A stretch of 64,000 nt of DNA from JADGRF01 sp035274465 (GCA_035274465.1 DATEOF010000353.1:1-64000); one strand, 5' to 3'; positions 15,763-25,134 are shown, numbered from the stretch's first letter. The notes: generated by a model not told the origin, from the sequence alone. Program-made: numbers and translations.

Positions 15763-15859
15763 CGGAGGGCTCGAAGGATCGCGTCACAGCTGTCGCTCGG
15801 CAAGCACCTGCCACCAGTTTGTCATTCGCTAGCCACGAACCGGCGCGAGTGTTCGGGCG

Positions 15860-16786
15860 ATGTCGAGAGGTACGGGTCGCTACAGCTTCGATGATGTGAC
15901 TTCGGTCGGCGGCCGCACGCGGCTGCCGTGGTCGGACGATCGAACCGCCTCGGAGGATCCGAGCAGGCAGACGCGTGCTCGGCAGAGCGACGTGTACGCG
16001 GTGCCGCGACCTCGCGCAGGCGAAACGAGCCGCATCGACGTTTCGAGCTTTGCGCCCGAGCGCGATGCGAGCGACGCGCAGCGCACGCCGGCCGTCACGC
16101 CTCCCGTGGCCGAGCAGCAGCCGGCCGCGAGCTCCTCGCCGGAGGAGTATCCGTTCGCGCGCCCGCAGCAGCTGGGCGGCGTGGTCGGACTGGTTGCGGC
16201 GGGCCTCGGGTTGTTGGCCGCGGCGATTCTGGGTCATCAGCTGATGACCACGGCGCCTGTCACCGGCGTCGCTGCGGCGCAGCCACCTGCGCCGATCGCC
16301 CCGCCGCCGCCGCCACCAGTCCTGATGAGCATCGCGCCGGAGCCGCCATCAGCTGCACTGCCGGCCGACGCAGGCCCGCGCGTAGTAGCTCCCCCTGCAC
16401 CGTCGCCGATGGCTGCAGCGGCGCCGCAGCGGCGCGTGCATGCGGTCGCCAAGCCCCGGCCGCCTATCGTGCGGCCCTCAGCGCCCGAGAGCCCGGCGAC
16501 CGCCGAGCTCGACTCACTCGCGGTGCCGGCCGAAGCGACCGCGGCTCCGGAAGCGCCCCCGGAAGAAGAAGCTGACCCCGGAACACTGCGCATCAACAGC
16601 TTGCCTTGGGCGCAGGTCTTCCTGGACGGCCAACTGATCGGCAATACACCACTGCGCGGCGTCCGCGTGGCGGCCGGCGAACACAGCTTGCGCTTCGTGA
16701 ACCACCAGTTCTCGATGGTAAAGACCAGCGAGATTAGCGTGCCCGCTGGCGAAGAGCTCACGATCGTCGAGCGGCTCGACGAGTAG
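15860..16786 (+). CDS. PEGA-domain membrane protein
   Basis: 308 aa. An N-terminal charged, disordered region (1-100) precedes one TM helix at about 104-126 (LGGVVGLVAAGLGLLAAAIL). A Pro/Ala-rich periplasmic linker of ~110 residues follows, then a C-terminal PEGA domain (from about 240): GTLRINSLPWAQVFLDGQLIGNTPLR and VAAGEHSLRFVN. PEGA domains bind surface-layer or kinase-associated partners and are frequent in myxobacteria. It is single-gene, ending three bases from the convergent pyruvate kinase stop. Precise role unknown. Confidence 0.85.
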   Translation: MSRGTGRYSFDDVTSVGGRTRLPWSDDRTASEDPSRQTRARQSDVYAVPRPRAGETSRIDVSSFAPERDASDAQRTPAVTPPVAEQQPAASSSPEEYPFARPQQLGGVVGLVAAGLGLLAAAILGHQLMTTAPVTGVAAAQPPAPIAPPPPPPVLMSIAPEPPSAALPADAGPRVVAPPAPSPMAAAAPQRRVHAVAKPRPPIVRPSAPESPATAELDSLAVPAEATAAPEAPPEEEADPGTLRINSLPWAQVFLDGQLIGNTPLRGVRVAAGEHSLRFVNHQFSMVKTSEISVPAGEELTIVERLDE

Positions 16787-16789
16787 TCG

Positions 16790-18274
16790 CTACTTCTTCG
16801 GGATCATCACCGGCGGGGGATCCGACATCAACGCGCCCGGCGGCCTCACGCGGTGGAAGCGGATCGTGTTCGGCTGCTTGTTCTGACCCAGCGGCACCGC
16901 GGCAGCGACCACCACCACGTCCCCAGGCTCCGCCAACCCGGTCGACCTCAAGTACGCATCCGCCGCTTGCAGCTGCGACTCGATGTCCGAGCGATCCTGA
17001 ACCCTCACCGGTACCACGCCGTGCAAGACATTGGTTCGGCGCAGCGTGGGCTCCCAGCTGCCGAGCGCGACGATCGGCACGTGCGGCCGCCGCTTCGAGA
17101 TGTGCAACGCGGTCAAGCCGGAGCCGGCGAGCGTCACGATCGCCTTGGCGCGCACGTTGCTCGCCGAGCCGACCGCCGCGCTGGCGACTCCACCTGCGAA
17201 TGTCAGGTCTTCTTCGGCCAGCGGAGCGCTGCTGCGCTGCTCGTGCTCGTAGGCCTCCGCGTGGCGCGTGATCGATGACATCGCTTGCACCGCGAGCTCC
17301 GGGTTGGCGCCGGTCGCCGACTCCTCGGACAGCATGACCGCGTCGGCTCCGTCGAGCACCGCGTTGGCGACATCCGAGGCCTCGGCGCGGGTCGGCCGGC
17401 GCGCGATCACCATCGAACCCAGCATCTGCGTCGCGACCACGGCCCATTTCCCCATCGAGCTCGCGCGGCGCAGGATCTGCTTTTGCAGCACCGGCACGCG
17501 TTCGAACGGCATCTCCACGCCCAGATCGCCGCGCGCGACCATCACTCCGTCCGAGGCCGCGAGGATCGAATCGAGCGCGGTGAGCGCTTCCGGGCGTTCG
17601 AGCTTGGCCATCACCGGTGTCTTGGTGTTGCCCAGCAAGCTGCGCGCGCGCTGGATGTCATCGGCGCTACGCACGAATGAGATGGCGATCAGATCGATGC
17701 CGGCCTTGGCCGCGAACGCCAGATCCGCCTCGTCTTTCTCGGTCAGCGTCGGGATCGAAACCGCGCGCCCCGGCAGGTTCAAGCCTTTGTTCGAGAACAG
17801 GCGCCCGGTCGTGACCACGCGCGTGTAGACATCGCCCCCCTCCACGCGCTCGACGCGCAGCTCGATCGTGCCGTCTGCCAGCAGGATCATCGCGCCCGGT
17901 ACGACATCGCGCGCGAGGCCCTCGTACGGCGAGTGCACCTGCTGCTGGTTGCCCTCGACGTCGCGTGACGTGATCAGGAACTCGGCGTTGGGATGCAACG
18001 TGATGCCGTCGAGCGGCAGCTTGCCGACGCGTAGCTTCGGCCCCTGGATGTCAGCCAAGAGCGGGATGTACTTGCCTTCGAGCTTCGCCGCTTCGCGCGC
18101 TCGATCGATCAGCGGCTGCATCGACTTCTCGCCGCCATGCGACATGTTAAGTCGAAAGCAGTCGGCCCCCGAGGTGATCAGGAGGCGCATCTGATCCAGC
18201 GTCGAGCTCGCCGGACCCACGGTAGCGATGATCTTGGTGTAGTTGATGCCGATCACAGCGCGAGTGTGCGACAT
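16790..18274 (-). CDS. pyk: Pyruvate kinase
   Basis: 494 aa from the ATG at 18274; the frame is open 46 codons further, but that part has no family resemblance. Transfers phosphate from phosphoenolpyruvate to ADP, the last step of glycolysis. Seen: TKIIATVGPAS, RLNMSHG, ADIQGPKLRVG, the B-domain, DLIAISFVRSADD, MAKLERPEAL, VARGDLGVEMPFERVP, and LDGADAVMLSEESATGANP. A C-terminal allosteric domain of normal size follows. It lies 32 bases downstream of aguB, so it may belong to the same transcript as the agmatine genes. Confidence 0.96.
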   Translation of the reverse strand: MSHTRAVIGINYTKIIATVGPASSTLDQMRLLITSGADCFRLNMSHGGEKSMQPLIDRAREAAKLEGKYIPLLADIQGPKLRVGKLPLDGITLHPNAEFLITSRDVEGNQQQVHSPYEGLARDVVPGAMILLADGTIELRVERVEGGDVYTRVVTTGRLFSNKGLNLPGRAVSIPTLTEKDEADLAFAAKAGIDLIAISFVRSADDIQRARSLLGNTKTPVMAKLERPEALTALDSILAASDGVMVARGDLGVEMPFERVPVLQKQILRRASSMGKWAVVATQMLGSMVIARRPTRAEASDVANAVLDGADAVMLSEESATGANPELAVQAMSSITRHAEAYEHEQRSSAPLAEEDLTFAGGVASAAVGSASNVRAKAIVTLAGSGLTALHISKRRPHVPIVALGSWEPTLRRTNVLHGVVPVRVQDRSDIESQLQAADAYLRSTGLAEPGDVVVVAAAVPLGQNKQPNTIRFHRVRPPGALMSDPPPVMIPKK

Positions 18275-18306
18275 CGCTCGAAGCCGGCCAACCCCGCTCG
18301 GCGATT

Positions 18307-19161
18307 TTACTCGTTGCCGACCAGTGGCCCGTACGTTTCCGGACGCCGATCTCGCAACAGTCCCATCCACTCGCGGTCCTTTCGCGCGGCACCGACCTCG
18401 AGCGTCACGCAAAAGACGCCTTCGTCGCTGCGCCCCAGCTCGCCCAGAATCTCACCCCACGGGTCGGCTACGAACGAGGTGCCGTAGAACACCTGTCCGC
18501 CTTCATCTCCGACCCGATTGGCCGCGGCGACGTGAATGGTGTTGCTGACCGCATGGCCGACCATCGCGCGGCGCCACGGCTGCGCGGTGTCGCGCGCGGT
18601 CACAGGCTCGGAGCCGATCGCGGTCGGATACAACAACACGTCCGCCCCGAGCAGCGTCAGCGCGCGCGCGGTCTCGGGGAACCACTGGTCCCAGCAAATG
18701 CCGATGCCGAGCTTGCCGTGGCGCGTGTCGAAGCGCCGGAAGCCGGTATCACCCGGCTTGAAGTAGTACTTCTCCTCGTAGCCCGCGCCGTCCGGGATGT
18801 GCGTCTTGCGGTACACGCCGAGCGAGCGGCCGTCGGCGTCGAGCACGGCCAAGCTGTTGTAAAACGCACCACCCGCGCGCTCGAAGAACGACACCGGCAG
18901 CACCACCTGCAGCTCCCGGGCCAGCGGTGCCAGCGCGCGCAACGCCGGGTCTTGTTCCGCGCTGTGCGCCAGCGCGAAGAACTTGTCGTCTTTCTCGCGC
19001 GGGAAGTACGGCGTCGAGAACAGCTCCGGCAACAGCACCACCTGCGCACCCTGCGCGTGCGCGGCGCGCACCAGCTCGGCGGCGCGCGCGATGTTGACCG
19101 CGGCGTCTTCCACCATCGAGAACTGCGTGACGGCGAGTCGGAGGGTTTCGGCTTGGGTCAT
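18307..19161 (-). CDS. aguB: N-carbamoylputrescine amidase
   Basis: 284 aa. Nitrilase-superfamily enzyme that hydrolyses N-carbamoylputrescine to putrescine, CO2 and ammonia. The catalytic triad is visible: Glu in LLPELFSTPYF, Lys in YRKTHIPDG, Cys in GIGICWDQWFPE. The motifs EKYYFKPGDTGF and QPWRRAMVGHAVSNTIHVAAANR identify the AguB branch. The ATG overlaps the aguA stop by four bases (ATGA), so the two are translationally coupled. The open frame runs on upstream to 20331 only as a shadow of aguA. Confidence 0.95.
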   Translation of the reverse strand: MTQAETLRLAVTQFSMVEDAAVNIARAAELVRAAHAQGAQVVLLPELFSTPYFPREKDDKFFALAHSAEQDPALRALAPLARELQVVLPVSFFERAGGAFYNSLAVLDADGRSLGVYRKTHIPDGAGYEEKYYFKPGDTGFRRFDTRHGKLGIGICWDQWFPETARALTLLGADVLLYPTAIGSEPVTARDTAQPWRRAMVGHAVSNTIHVAAANRVGDEGGQVFYGTSFVADPWGEILGELGRSDEGVFCVTLEVGAARKDREWMGLLRDRRPETYGPLVGNE

Positions 19162-20165
19162 GGTGTGGGCAACTGTTGGGTCATGCAGTGGAACGTTCCG
19201 CCCCCCGTGAGCAGGGCACGCGCGGGGCAGGCGACGACTTCGCGGTCGACAAAGATAGCCTGCAGCGCGGCGCGTGCAGCCTCGTCCCACGCGCCGCCGA
19301 ACACCGGCAAGAGCACGCGCGCGTTGCCGATGTAGAAGTTCATGTGGCTGGCTGGCATGACCTGCCCCTCGGGGCCCCGCACGCGCCCGGGCGAAGGGAT
19401 GCGCATGACCTTCAGCATTTGCCCCCGCGCGTCGCGCGCGCGGGCGAGTGCGTCGGCGATCGCATCCAGCGTGTCGGCGTTCGGATCGTCGTCGGCGTGG
19501 GCTTGCATGCACACCACCACGCCGGGCGCGACGAAGCGCGCGATGTTGTCGATGTGGCCATCGGTGTGATCGTTCAGCAGACCCTGATCGAGCCAGATGA
19601 CGCGCCGGACGCCGAGCGCTTCCTTGAGTCGCGCTTCGATGGTGGCCTCGCTCGCGTCGCCGCGGTTCGGGTTGCGCAAGCACGACCGCGTGGTGAGCAC
19701 GGTGCCCTCGCCGTCGACGTCCACCGCGCCGCCCTCGAGCACCCAGTCGAACGCAACCGCCGGCTCGTCTCGTAGCGCGGCGAGGCGCTCGGCGAGCTGT
19801 GCGTCGTGCGGGTAGATGTACTTTTCGCCCCAGCCGTTGAAGCGAAAGCGCACGCTGGCCCGACCCTGGGGCCCGCGGACGAACACCGGAGCGGTATCGC
19901 GCAGCCAGACGTCGCCGTAGTCCAGCGTGTGCAGCACGATACTGCGACCATCGGGCCGGAGCGCCGCTTCCGCCTCGGCGGCGAACTCCGGCTGGACGAG
20001 CACGATCAGCGGCTCCTGGCCGGGCGCCGCGAACGCGCGTGCGAACACGGCGAATTCTCGCTGCGCCGCTCGGAGCTGCGAACCCCAGGCATATTCGTGT
20101 GCGGGCCAAGCCGTGTAGCAGGCTTCGTGCGCGCTCCACTCGGGAGGCATCGAGTAGCTCACCAT
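19158..20165 (-). CDS. aguA: Agmatine deiminase
   Basis: 335 aa, guanidino-modifying (PAD-type) enzyme converting agmatine to N-carbamoylputrescine and ammonia. Motifs seen: PPEWSAHEACYTAWPA at the start, GDVWLRDTAPVFV, LEGGAVDVDGEGTVLTT, DHTDGHIDNIARF (Asp-His pair) and GGGTFHCMTQQ with the catalytic Cys. Length is normal. Its start overlaps the end of the FAM20-like lipoprotein gene by seven bases and its end overlaps aguB by four, so the three are co-translated. Together aguA-aguB form the complete agmatine-to-putrescine route. Confidence 0.96.
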   Translation of the reverse strand: MVSYSMPPEWSAHEACYTAWPAHEYAWGSQLRAAQREFAVFARAFAAPGQEPLIVLVQPEFAAEAEAALRPDGRSIVLHTLDYGDVWLRDTAPVFVRGPQGRASVRFRFNGWGEKYIYPHDAQLAERLAALRDEPAVAFDWVLEGGAVDVDGEGTVLTTRSCLRNPNRGDASEATIEARLKEALGVRRVIWLDQGLLNDHTDGHIDNIARFVAPGVVVCMQAHADDDPNADTLDAIADALARARDARGQMLKVMRIPSPGRVRGPEGQVMPASHMNFYIGNARVLLPVFGGAWDEAARAALQAIFVDREVVACPARALLTGGGTFHCMTQQLPTP

Positions 20166-21193
20166 GCGTATACCGTATCGCCGTAACGGCGCTCCTGTTT
20201 GGCCACGTGCTCGAGCACGGCCTTTCGCCGGGTCTCGAGGCCGCGCAGCATATTCGTGTCCAAGAACGGTCCGAGCGGGTCGGCCGCCATCGTTTGTCCC
20301 AGCGCCTGCACATCCAGCGCGCGCACGGCATCGATCGTGCGCCGGCGGAATTTGGCTAGCAGTAGCAGGTGCGCATCCGCACCCCGCCGCGCTGGGCCTT
20401 TCGAGAACGCGTCGCCGTTGTCGAGCAGGATCAGCGGCCCACCTGCGCCGAGCGTGAGCACGTTGGCGTTGTTCCGGCCGAAGCGCGCCGAGTTGAGGGT
20501 CAGGAAGTCGAACACGATCATGTCCGAGAGCTCGGCGGGCAGGTCGGCGCGGCTCGGCTGGGGTGTGGCCGGCTGCGCGTGTGGCTTTCGCTCGACGCGG
20601 ATCCAGTTCTCCCAGCCGGGAGGTGTCACGGCCGGCACGGGTTTGTCGTCCAAAGCCTGGATCAGCGCGCCGCGCACCTGGCTGCGACTCTCACCGAGCG
20701 ACAAGCTGCGGGCGACCGTGGGTGGCATGCGGCCGAGTCCGAGCGCGCGATCGAGGTAGTACGCGGCGACGTCGGCGTACCAGTTCTGCTCGGGCTTGAA
20801 GTACGCCTGCGCGCCCGAATCGAAGATGATTTTGAAGGCCGAGGTGCGCCCGCCACTACCTTTCGTCACGCTCGCGACCTGGCCGCTTCGCAGCTCGTCG
20901 AGCACGGCGCGCTCGGGCTTGCCGAGAAAGCCCGGCGGCTCGGCGGCAGGCGGAGGCTCTGCCGGTGTCCCCGCGTCCACCACGGCATCCAGCATCAAGC
21001 GGTGTCTGGCGGGTCCCATGCCGACGCGCAGCGACCCGCGCTCTGCCCGCAGCTCACGCGTAGGGTCCGGCTCCGGCGCGGCAGGTGCGGGCTCCGGGGC
21101 CGGTTGCGGCGCAGGCCGCTTCGCCTGCTCGGTGCAGCCCGCGACCACTCCGAGCACCAGCAGCGCTGGTGCAATCTTCCCTGCGTAGTACAT
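20159..21193 (-). CDS. FAM20/four-jointed-like lipoprotein, probable pseudokinase
   Basis: 344 aa from the ATG at 21193 (GGGGA five bases upstream). Lipobox VVAGC at Cys20, a Pro/Ala-rich linker to about 90, then a domain resembling secretory-pathway FAM20 kinases: AYFKPEQN (Lys133), ADVAAYYLDRALGLGRMPP (Asp141 at the usual Glu position), DMIVFDFLTLNSARFGR and LLDNGDAFSKG (metal Asp258). The FAM20 catalytic Asp in NMDRHHYE aligns with Ala236 (NSARFG), arguing for a pseudokinase or altered chemistry. It is envelope-anchored, as FAM20 enzymes are extracytosolic. It is first in the operon with aguA. The relationship is by motif pattern and would need structure comparison. Confidence 0.65.
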   Translation of the reverse strand: MYYAGKIAPALLVLGVVAGCTEQAKRPAPQPAPEPAPAAPEPDPTRELRAERGSLRVGMGPARHRLMLDAVVDAGTPAEPPPAAEPPGFLGKPERAVLDELRSGQVASVTKGSGGRTSAFKIIFDSGAQAYFKPEQNWYADVAAYYLDRALGLGRMPPTVARSLSLGESRSQVRGALIQALDDKPVPAVTPPGWENWIRVERKPHAQPATPQPSRADLPAELSDMIVFDFLTLNSARFGRNNANVLTLGAGGPLILLDNGDAFSKGPARRGADAHLLLLAKFRRRTIDAVRALDVQALGQTMAADPLGPFLDTNMLRGLETRRKAVLEHVAKQERRYGDTVYAW

Positions 21194-21518
21194 CCGGTCC
21201 CCGCAGCCTACATCATCTGCGGGGTAGTGTGCCCCACCCACGCTCGCCGCGTGGCGCGCTGACGAGCGAGCGTTGGGGCGCGACTCGGCATGTGCAGGCC
21301 GGCATCTGCGCCGCTCACAGATGCAACGTCAGCTGTCGGGTGCGCGCGTCTGCCGCGTACGGCTCCGCGCTGACACCGATCTGAGAAGTCTTTCATCCGC
21401 GCTTTGACGCCGCTCTCAGCTGCACGATATTTTTGACAAAGACTAAAGCAAACGGCCGATTCGAACGTTGAAGTTCTGGTCGGCGGCACACGGCTTAGAC
21501 TGGGAGAAGCACGCTTTC
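21194..21518. other. Divergent intergenic region between the agu operon and the MFS gene
   Basis: 325 bases with no convincing gene. A perfect -35 hexamer TTGACA is at 21433-21438 on the plus strand within an AT-richer patch (21425-21452), but the sequence 16-18 bases downstream is not a good -10 box. No hairpin, riboswitch-like element or operator stood out. It must hold the promoters of both flanking transcription units. Confidence 0.5.
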
Positions 21519-22868
21519 ATGCGCTCGAGCGCAGTTTTCCGGCGCCCGTATCACGGGTCGTTGTTGGCAGCAGTTAGACGTTCGCGGAACAAGGCAGTCT
21601 CCGGCAGGGCTGAGGGTTGCGCCAAACCGCTGGTCGACCGCGCACTCGGTCTGTCGATCTTCGACGGCATCTTGTTCGGGTTGATGGTGGGTGCGAGCGA
21701 GAGCTACTTCGGCGCCTGCGCCGTCGCGCTCGGCCACACCGACACCGCGCTGGCGATGCTGGCGACGTTGCCGCTGTTCGCCGGCGCGCTGTGCCAGGCC
21801 GCGGCCGGCCCGCTCGTGCTCTGGCTCGGCTCGCGCAAGCGCGTGGTCGTGTTCGGCGCGTTGATGCAGGCGCTCAGCCACCTCGGCTTGATCGCCGTGG
21901 CGTGGCATGGAGCGCCGGCCTTTGGCCCGCTCCTGGCGCTGGTGATCATGTACTTCGTCTCGGGCATGTGCATCGCGCCCGCCTGGGGCGCCTGGATGGG
22001 TGGCCTGACGGAGCACTGCGATCGCCAGCGCTTCTTCGCGATTCGCTCCGGCTGCGTGTCGGCCGCGATGGTCGTGGCGTTCGTCTGGGCCGGTTATCAC
22101 CTGCGCGACGCGGCGCTCTCGCACAGCCTGTCGCAGACCTATGCGCTCCTGTTCGCCATCGGCTTCGTCGCGCGCCTGGCCTCGATGACCGTGCTGATCT
22201 CGCAGCCCGATCCCAACGCCATGCCGCGGGACTCGCTACGCCGCGTGCTCGCGCGCACGCGCGCCGCCGTGCGCGGCGACGGCTTCCGGCTGGTGCTCGG
22301 CCTCGGGCTACTCACCCTGGGCGCTCAGGTCTCGGTGCCGTTCTACGCGCCCTACATGCTCAAGACGCTGGCGCTGGGCTACGACGGCTTCGCGCGCATG
22401 ATCGCGGTGCAGCTGGTGGCGCGCGCGCTGTTCTTCCCGTTCGCTCACCGGGTGGCCGCGCGCTTCGGCCTCGAGCGCGTGCTGGTCACCGCGATCGTGT
22501 TCATCGCGGTGGTGGCGTGGATCTGGGGCGGCACGGCGGACATGCGGGCGATCGTGGTGGCGCAGTTCATCAGCGGCATCGCCTGGGCGGCCTACGAATT
22601 CGCGAGCTTCCAGCTACTGTTACGCAGCGCGCGCCCGGCCTACCGCGTGGAGTTCCTGGCCGTGGCCGCGAGCCTGGGCGGCATCATGCAGCTGACGGGC
22701 GCGCTGGTCGGCTCGTGGCTGTTGACCCGCATCGGTCTGAGCTACCGCGGCGTGTTCCTGGTCTCCGCCGTGGGCCGTTGCCTCCCGCTTTTCCTGCTGC
22801 TGCCGATGCTGTTCGAGCGCCAGCAGGCGAAGGCGGTGGGCCGCCCGAGCCTCGCCCCCGCCGAGTAG
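21519..22868 (+). CDS. MFS transporter
   Basis: 449 aa from the ATG at 21519, chosen because GGAGAAG lies nine bases upstream; a TTG at 21468 gives a longer, unlikely start. About 12 hydrophobic helices. Seen: VLWLGSRKRVVVFGA (the loop 2-3 position of the MFS signature), ALVIMYFVSGMCIAPAWGAWMGGLTE in helices 4-5, and a second-half FAHRVAARFGLERVLV loop. Substrate is not predictable by eye. It is followed by a strong hairpin (22924-22948) before ygiQ. Confidence 0.88.
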   Translation: MRSSAVFRRPYHGSLLAAVRRSRNKAVSGRAEGCAKPLVDRALGLSIFDGILFGLMVGASESYFGACAVALGHTDTALAMLATLPLFAGALCQAAAGPLVLWLGSRKRVVVFGALMQALSHLGLIAVAWHGAPAFGPLLALVIMYFVSGMCIAPAWGAWMGGLTEHCDRQRFFAIRSGCVSAAMVVAFVWAGYHLRDAALSHSLSQTYALLFAIGFVARLASMTVLISQPDPNAMPRDSLRRVLARTRAAVRGDGFRLVLGLGLLTLGAQVSVPFYAPYMLKTLALGYDGFARMIAVQLVARALFFPFAHRVAARFGLERVLVTAIVFIAVVAWIWGGTADMRAIVVAQFISGIAWAAYEFASFQLLLRSARPAYRVEFLAVAASLGGIMQLTGALVGSWLLTRIGLSYRGVFLVSAVGRCLPLFLLLPMLFERQQAKAVGRPSLAPAE

Positions 22869-22923
22869 TGAGCGAAGCGAACCCGTGTCGCCAGTCGGTG
22901 GGGCCGGCGGCGTTCCGGCGGGG

Positions 22924-22948
22924 CGGGGGAACGTGCGACGTTCCCCCG
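22924..22948 (+). repeat. Perfect 11-bp inverted repeat between the MFS and ygiQ genes
   Basis: CGGGGGAACGT, a GCG spacer, then ACGTTCCCCCG. As RNA it is a very stable hairpin. No T tract follows, so it is not a classic terminator; it could protect the upstream mRNA end, halt transcription with a factor, or be a dispersed palindrome. Confidence 0.6.
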
Positions 22949-23004
22949 GTTACAACACCGTCGGCTTTCCCCGAGGGCCGGCATGCACTACACCTCCGGG
23001 CCGC

Positions 23005-25134
23005 ATGCAATCCGCGCCCGACCTGTTCTCGGCCAAGCCCTTCTGGGCCGTGCGCTTCGGCTCGGCCGAGGTGCTGCCGCGCACGCGCGCCGAGATGGAG
23101 GCCCTGGGCTGGGATAGCTGCGACGTGATCATCGTGACGGGCGACGCCTACGTCGATCACCCGTCGTTCGGCATGGCGCTGATCGGCCGGCTGCTCGAGG
23201 CGCAGGGCTTTCGCGTGGGCATCCTCGCCCAGCCCGACTGGCGCAGCGCCGAGCCGTTTCGCGAGCTCGGCCAGCCGAACCTGTTCTTCGGCGTGACCGC
23301 GGGCAACATGGATTCGCTGGTCAATCAGTTCACCAGCGACAAGAAGCCACGCAGCGACGACGCGTACACGCCGCACGCTGCGCCGGACCAGCGCCCGGGC
23401 CGCGCGACCATCGTCTACACCCAGCGCTGCCGCGAAGCCTTTCCCGAGACGCCGATCGTGATCGGCGGTATCGAGGCCAGCCTGCGGCGCATCGCCCACT
23501 ACGACTACTGGTCCGACAAGGTTCGGCGCTCGATCCTGCTCGACGCTGCGGCCGACCTGCTCGTCTACGGCAACGCGGAGCGGCAGATCGTCGAGATCGC
23601 CCACCGGCTGGCGCGGCGCGAACCGATCTCGGCGCTCACCGACATCCGCGGTACTGCCTTTCTTGCGCGCAGCTTGCGCGAGGGTTTCAGCGAGCTCGAC
23701 TCGTCGCAGGTGGATACGCCAGGGCCGCTCGCGCCACCGGTCGACCCGTACGCGATGGAGCCGGCCAAGTCAGAGGGCTGCAGCGAACCGCAGCAGGCGC
23801 CCTTGCTCACGCTCACCCGCCGGCGTGTTCCCAAGCTGGATCGCGCGCGTACGGTGCTGCGCTTGCCCGCGTTCGAGGCGGTGCGGCGCGATCCGGTGCT
23901 CTACGCTCACGCCAGTCGGGTGCTGCACCTCGAGAGCAACCCGGGCAACGCGCGGGCGCTGGTCCAACGCCACGATCAGCTCGACCTCTGGGTCAATCCG
24001 CCGCCGCTGCCGCTGACCAGCGCGGAGATGGATCGGGTCTACGAGCTGCCGTACACGCGCCAGCCGCACCCAAGCTATGGCCGGGCGAAGATCCCCGCCT
24101 ACGAGATGATCAAGTTCTCGGTCACGATCACGCGCGGCTGCTTCGGCGGCTGTTCGTTTTGCTCGATCACCGAGCACGAGGGCCGCATCATCCAGAACCG
24201 CTCGGCGGACTCGGTGATCCGCGAGATCGAGCGCGTGCGCGATCAGACGCCCGGGTTCACTGGCCAGATCAGCGATCTGGGCGGGCCGACCGCGAACATG
24301 TACCGGCTGGCGTGCAAGAGCCGCGAGATCGAGGCCGCCTGCCGCAAGCCATCGTGCGTGTTTCCCGACGTCTGCGAGAACCTCGGCACCGATCACACGC
24401 CGCTGATCCAGCTCTACCGTCGCGCGCGCGCCGTGCGCGGCGTGAAGAAGATCACCATCGGCTCGGGCGTCCGCTACGACCTGGCGGTGCGTTCGCCCGA
24501 GTACGTCAAGGAGTTGGTCACGCACCACGTCGGCGGCTACCTGAAGATCGCCCCCGAGCACGTGAGCAAGGGCCCTTTGCAGTTGATGATGAAGCCGGGC
24601 ATCGGGACCTACGATCGCTTCAAGACCTTGTTCGACCGCTACTCGCGCGAGGCCGGTAAGGAGCAGTACCTGATCCCGTACTTCATCGCCGCGCATCCGG
24701 GCACGAGCGACGAGGACATGCTCGAGCTCGCGCTGTGGTTGAAGCGCAACGGCTTTCGGGCCGATCAGGTGCAAGCGTTTCTGCCGTCGCCGATGGCCAG
24801 CGCCACGACCATGTACCACACCGGCAAGAATCCTCTGCGCAAGCTGCACCGTGAGGGCGGCGACGTACGCACGGTGAAGAGCCCCAAACAGCGCAAGCTG
24901 CACAAGGCGTTTCTGCGCTGGCACGACGCAGACAACTGGCCGTTACTCCGGGAGGCGCTGCAGCGCATGGGCCGTGCCGATCTGATCGGCGGTGGCGCGG
25001 CGCAGCTCATCCCGTGGAAGCAACCGCTGGGTTGGAAGCCGAAAGAACCGCGTCATGCGGCGCGGAAAACTCAGCCGCGGCGCGGCCGCTTCCTCACGCA
25101 GCACACCGGTCTACCCCCCAGAAAATCGAGCTGA
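23005..25134 (+). CDS. ygiQ: YgiQ-family radical SAM protein
   Basis: 709 aa from the ATG at 23005. An in-frame GTG at 22885 was not used because it would place the hairpin at 22924 inside the gene and adds an unrelated leader. An N-terminal UPF0313 domain (LFSAKPFWAVRFGSAEVLPR, DVIIVTGDAYVDHPSFGMALIGR) precedes a radical-SAM core with the CxxxCxxC cluster motif in TRGCFGGCSFC, followed by SITEHEGR. The C-terminal part has KIAPEHVSKGPL and IPYFIAAHPGTSDEDM. It binds a 4Fe-4S cluster and SAM; the physiological reaction of YgiQ is unknown. Length matches the family. Confidence 0.95.
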   Translation: MQSAPDLFSAKPFWAVRFGSAEVLPRTRAEMEALGWDSCDVIIVTGDAYVDHPSFGMALIGRLLEAQGFRVGILAQPDWRSAEPFRELGQPNLFFGVTAGNMDSLVNQFTSDKKPRSDDAYTPHAAPDQRPGRATIVYTQRCREAFPETPIVIGGIEASLRRIAHYDYWSDKVRRSILLDAAADLLVYGNAERQIVEIAHRLARREPISALTDIRGTAFLARSLREGFSELDSSQVDTPGPLAPPVDPYAMEPAKSEGCSEPQQAPLLTLTRRRVPKLDRARTVLRLPAFEAVRRDPVLYAHASRVLHLESNPGNARALVQRHDQLDLWVNPPPLPLTSAEMDRVYELPYTRQPHPSYGRAKIPAYEMIKFSVTITRGCFGGCSFCSITEHEGRIIQNRSADSVIREIERVRDQTPGFTGQISDLGGPTANMYRLACKSREIEAACRKPSCVFPDVCENLGTDHTPLIQLYRRARAVRGVKKITIGSGVRYDLAVRSPEYVKELVTHHVGGYLKIAPEHVSKGPLQLMMKPGIGTYDRFKTLFDRYSREAGKEQYLIPYFIAAHPGTSDEDMLELALWLKRNGFRADQVQAFLPSPMASATTMYHTGKNPLRKLHREGGDVRTVKSPKQRKLHKAFLRWHDADNWPLLREALQRMGRADLIGGGAAQLIPWKQPLGWKPKEPRHAARKTQPRRGRFLTQHTGLPPRKSS

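Noticed and set aside
18307..20331. A 674-codon open frame covering aguB and reading far upstream
   Set aside because: Only the part from the ATG at 19161 shows nitrilase homology; the rest is the antisense-free alternate frame of aguA with Arg/Ala-rich composition. High GC keeps wrong frames open.
21433..21461. TTGACA-based promoter for the MFS gene
   Set aside because: The -35 is perfect, but the expected -10 position reads CCGATT; kept only as a remark in the intergenic entry.
22885..23004. Upstream GTG extension of ygiQ by 40 codons
   Set aside because: Contains the hairpin at 22924-22948 and no family resemblance; the YgiQ-typical LFSAKPFWAVRFG begins just after the ATG at 23005.
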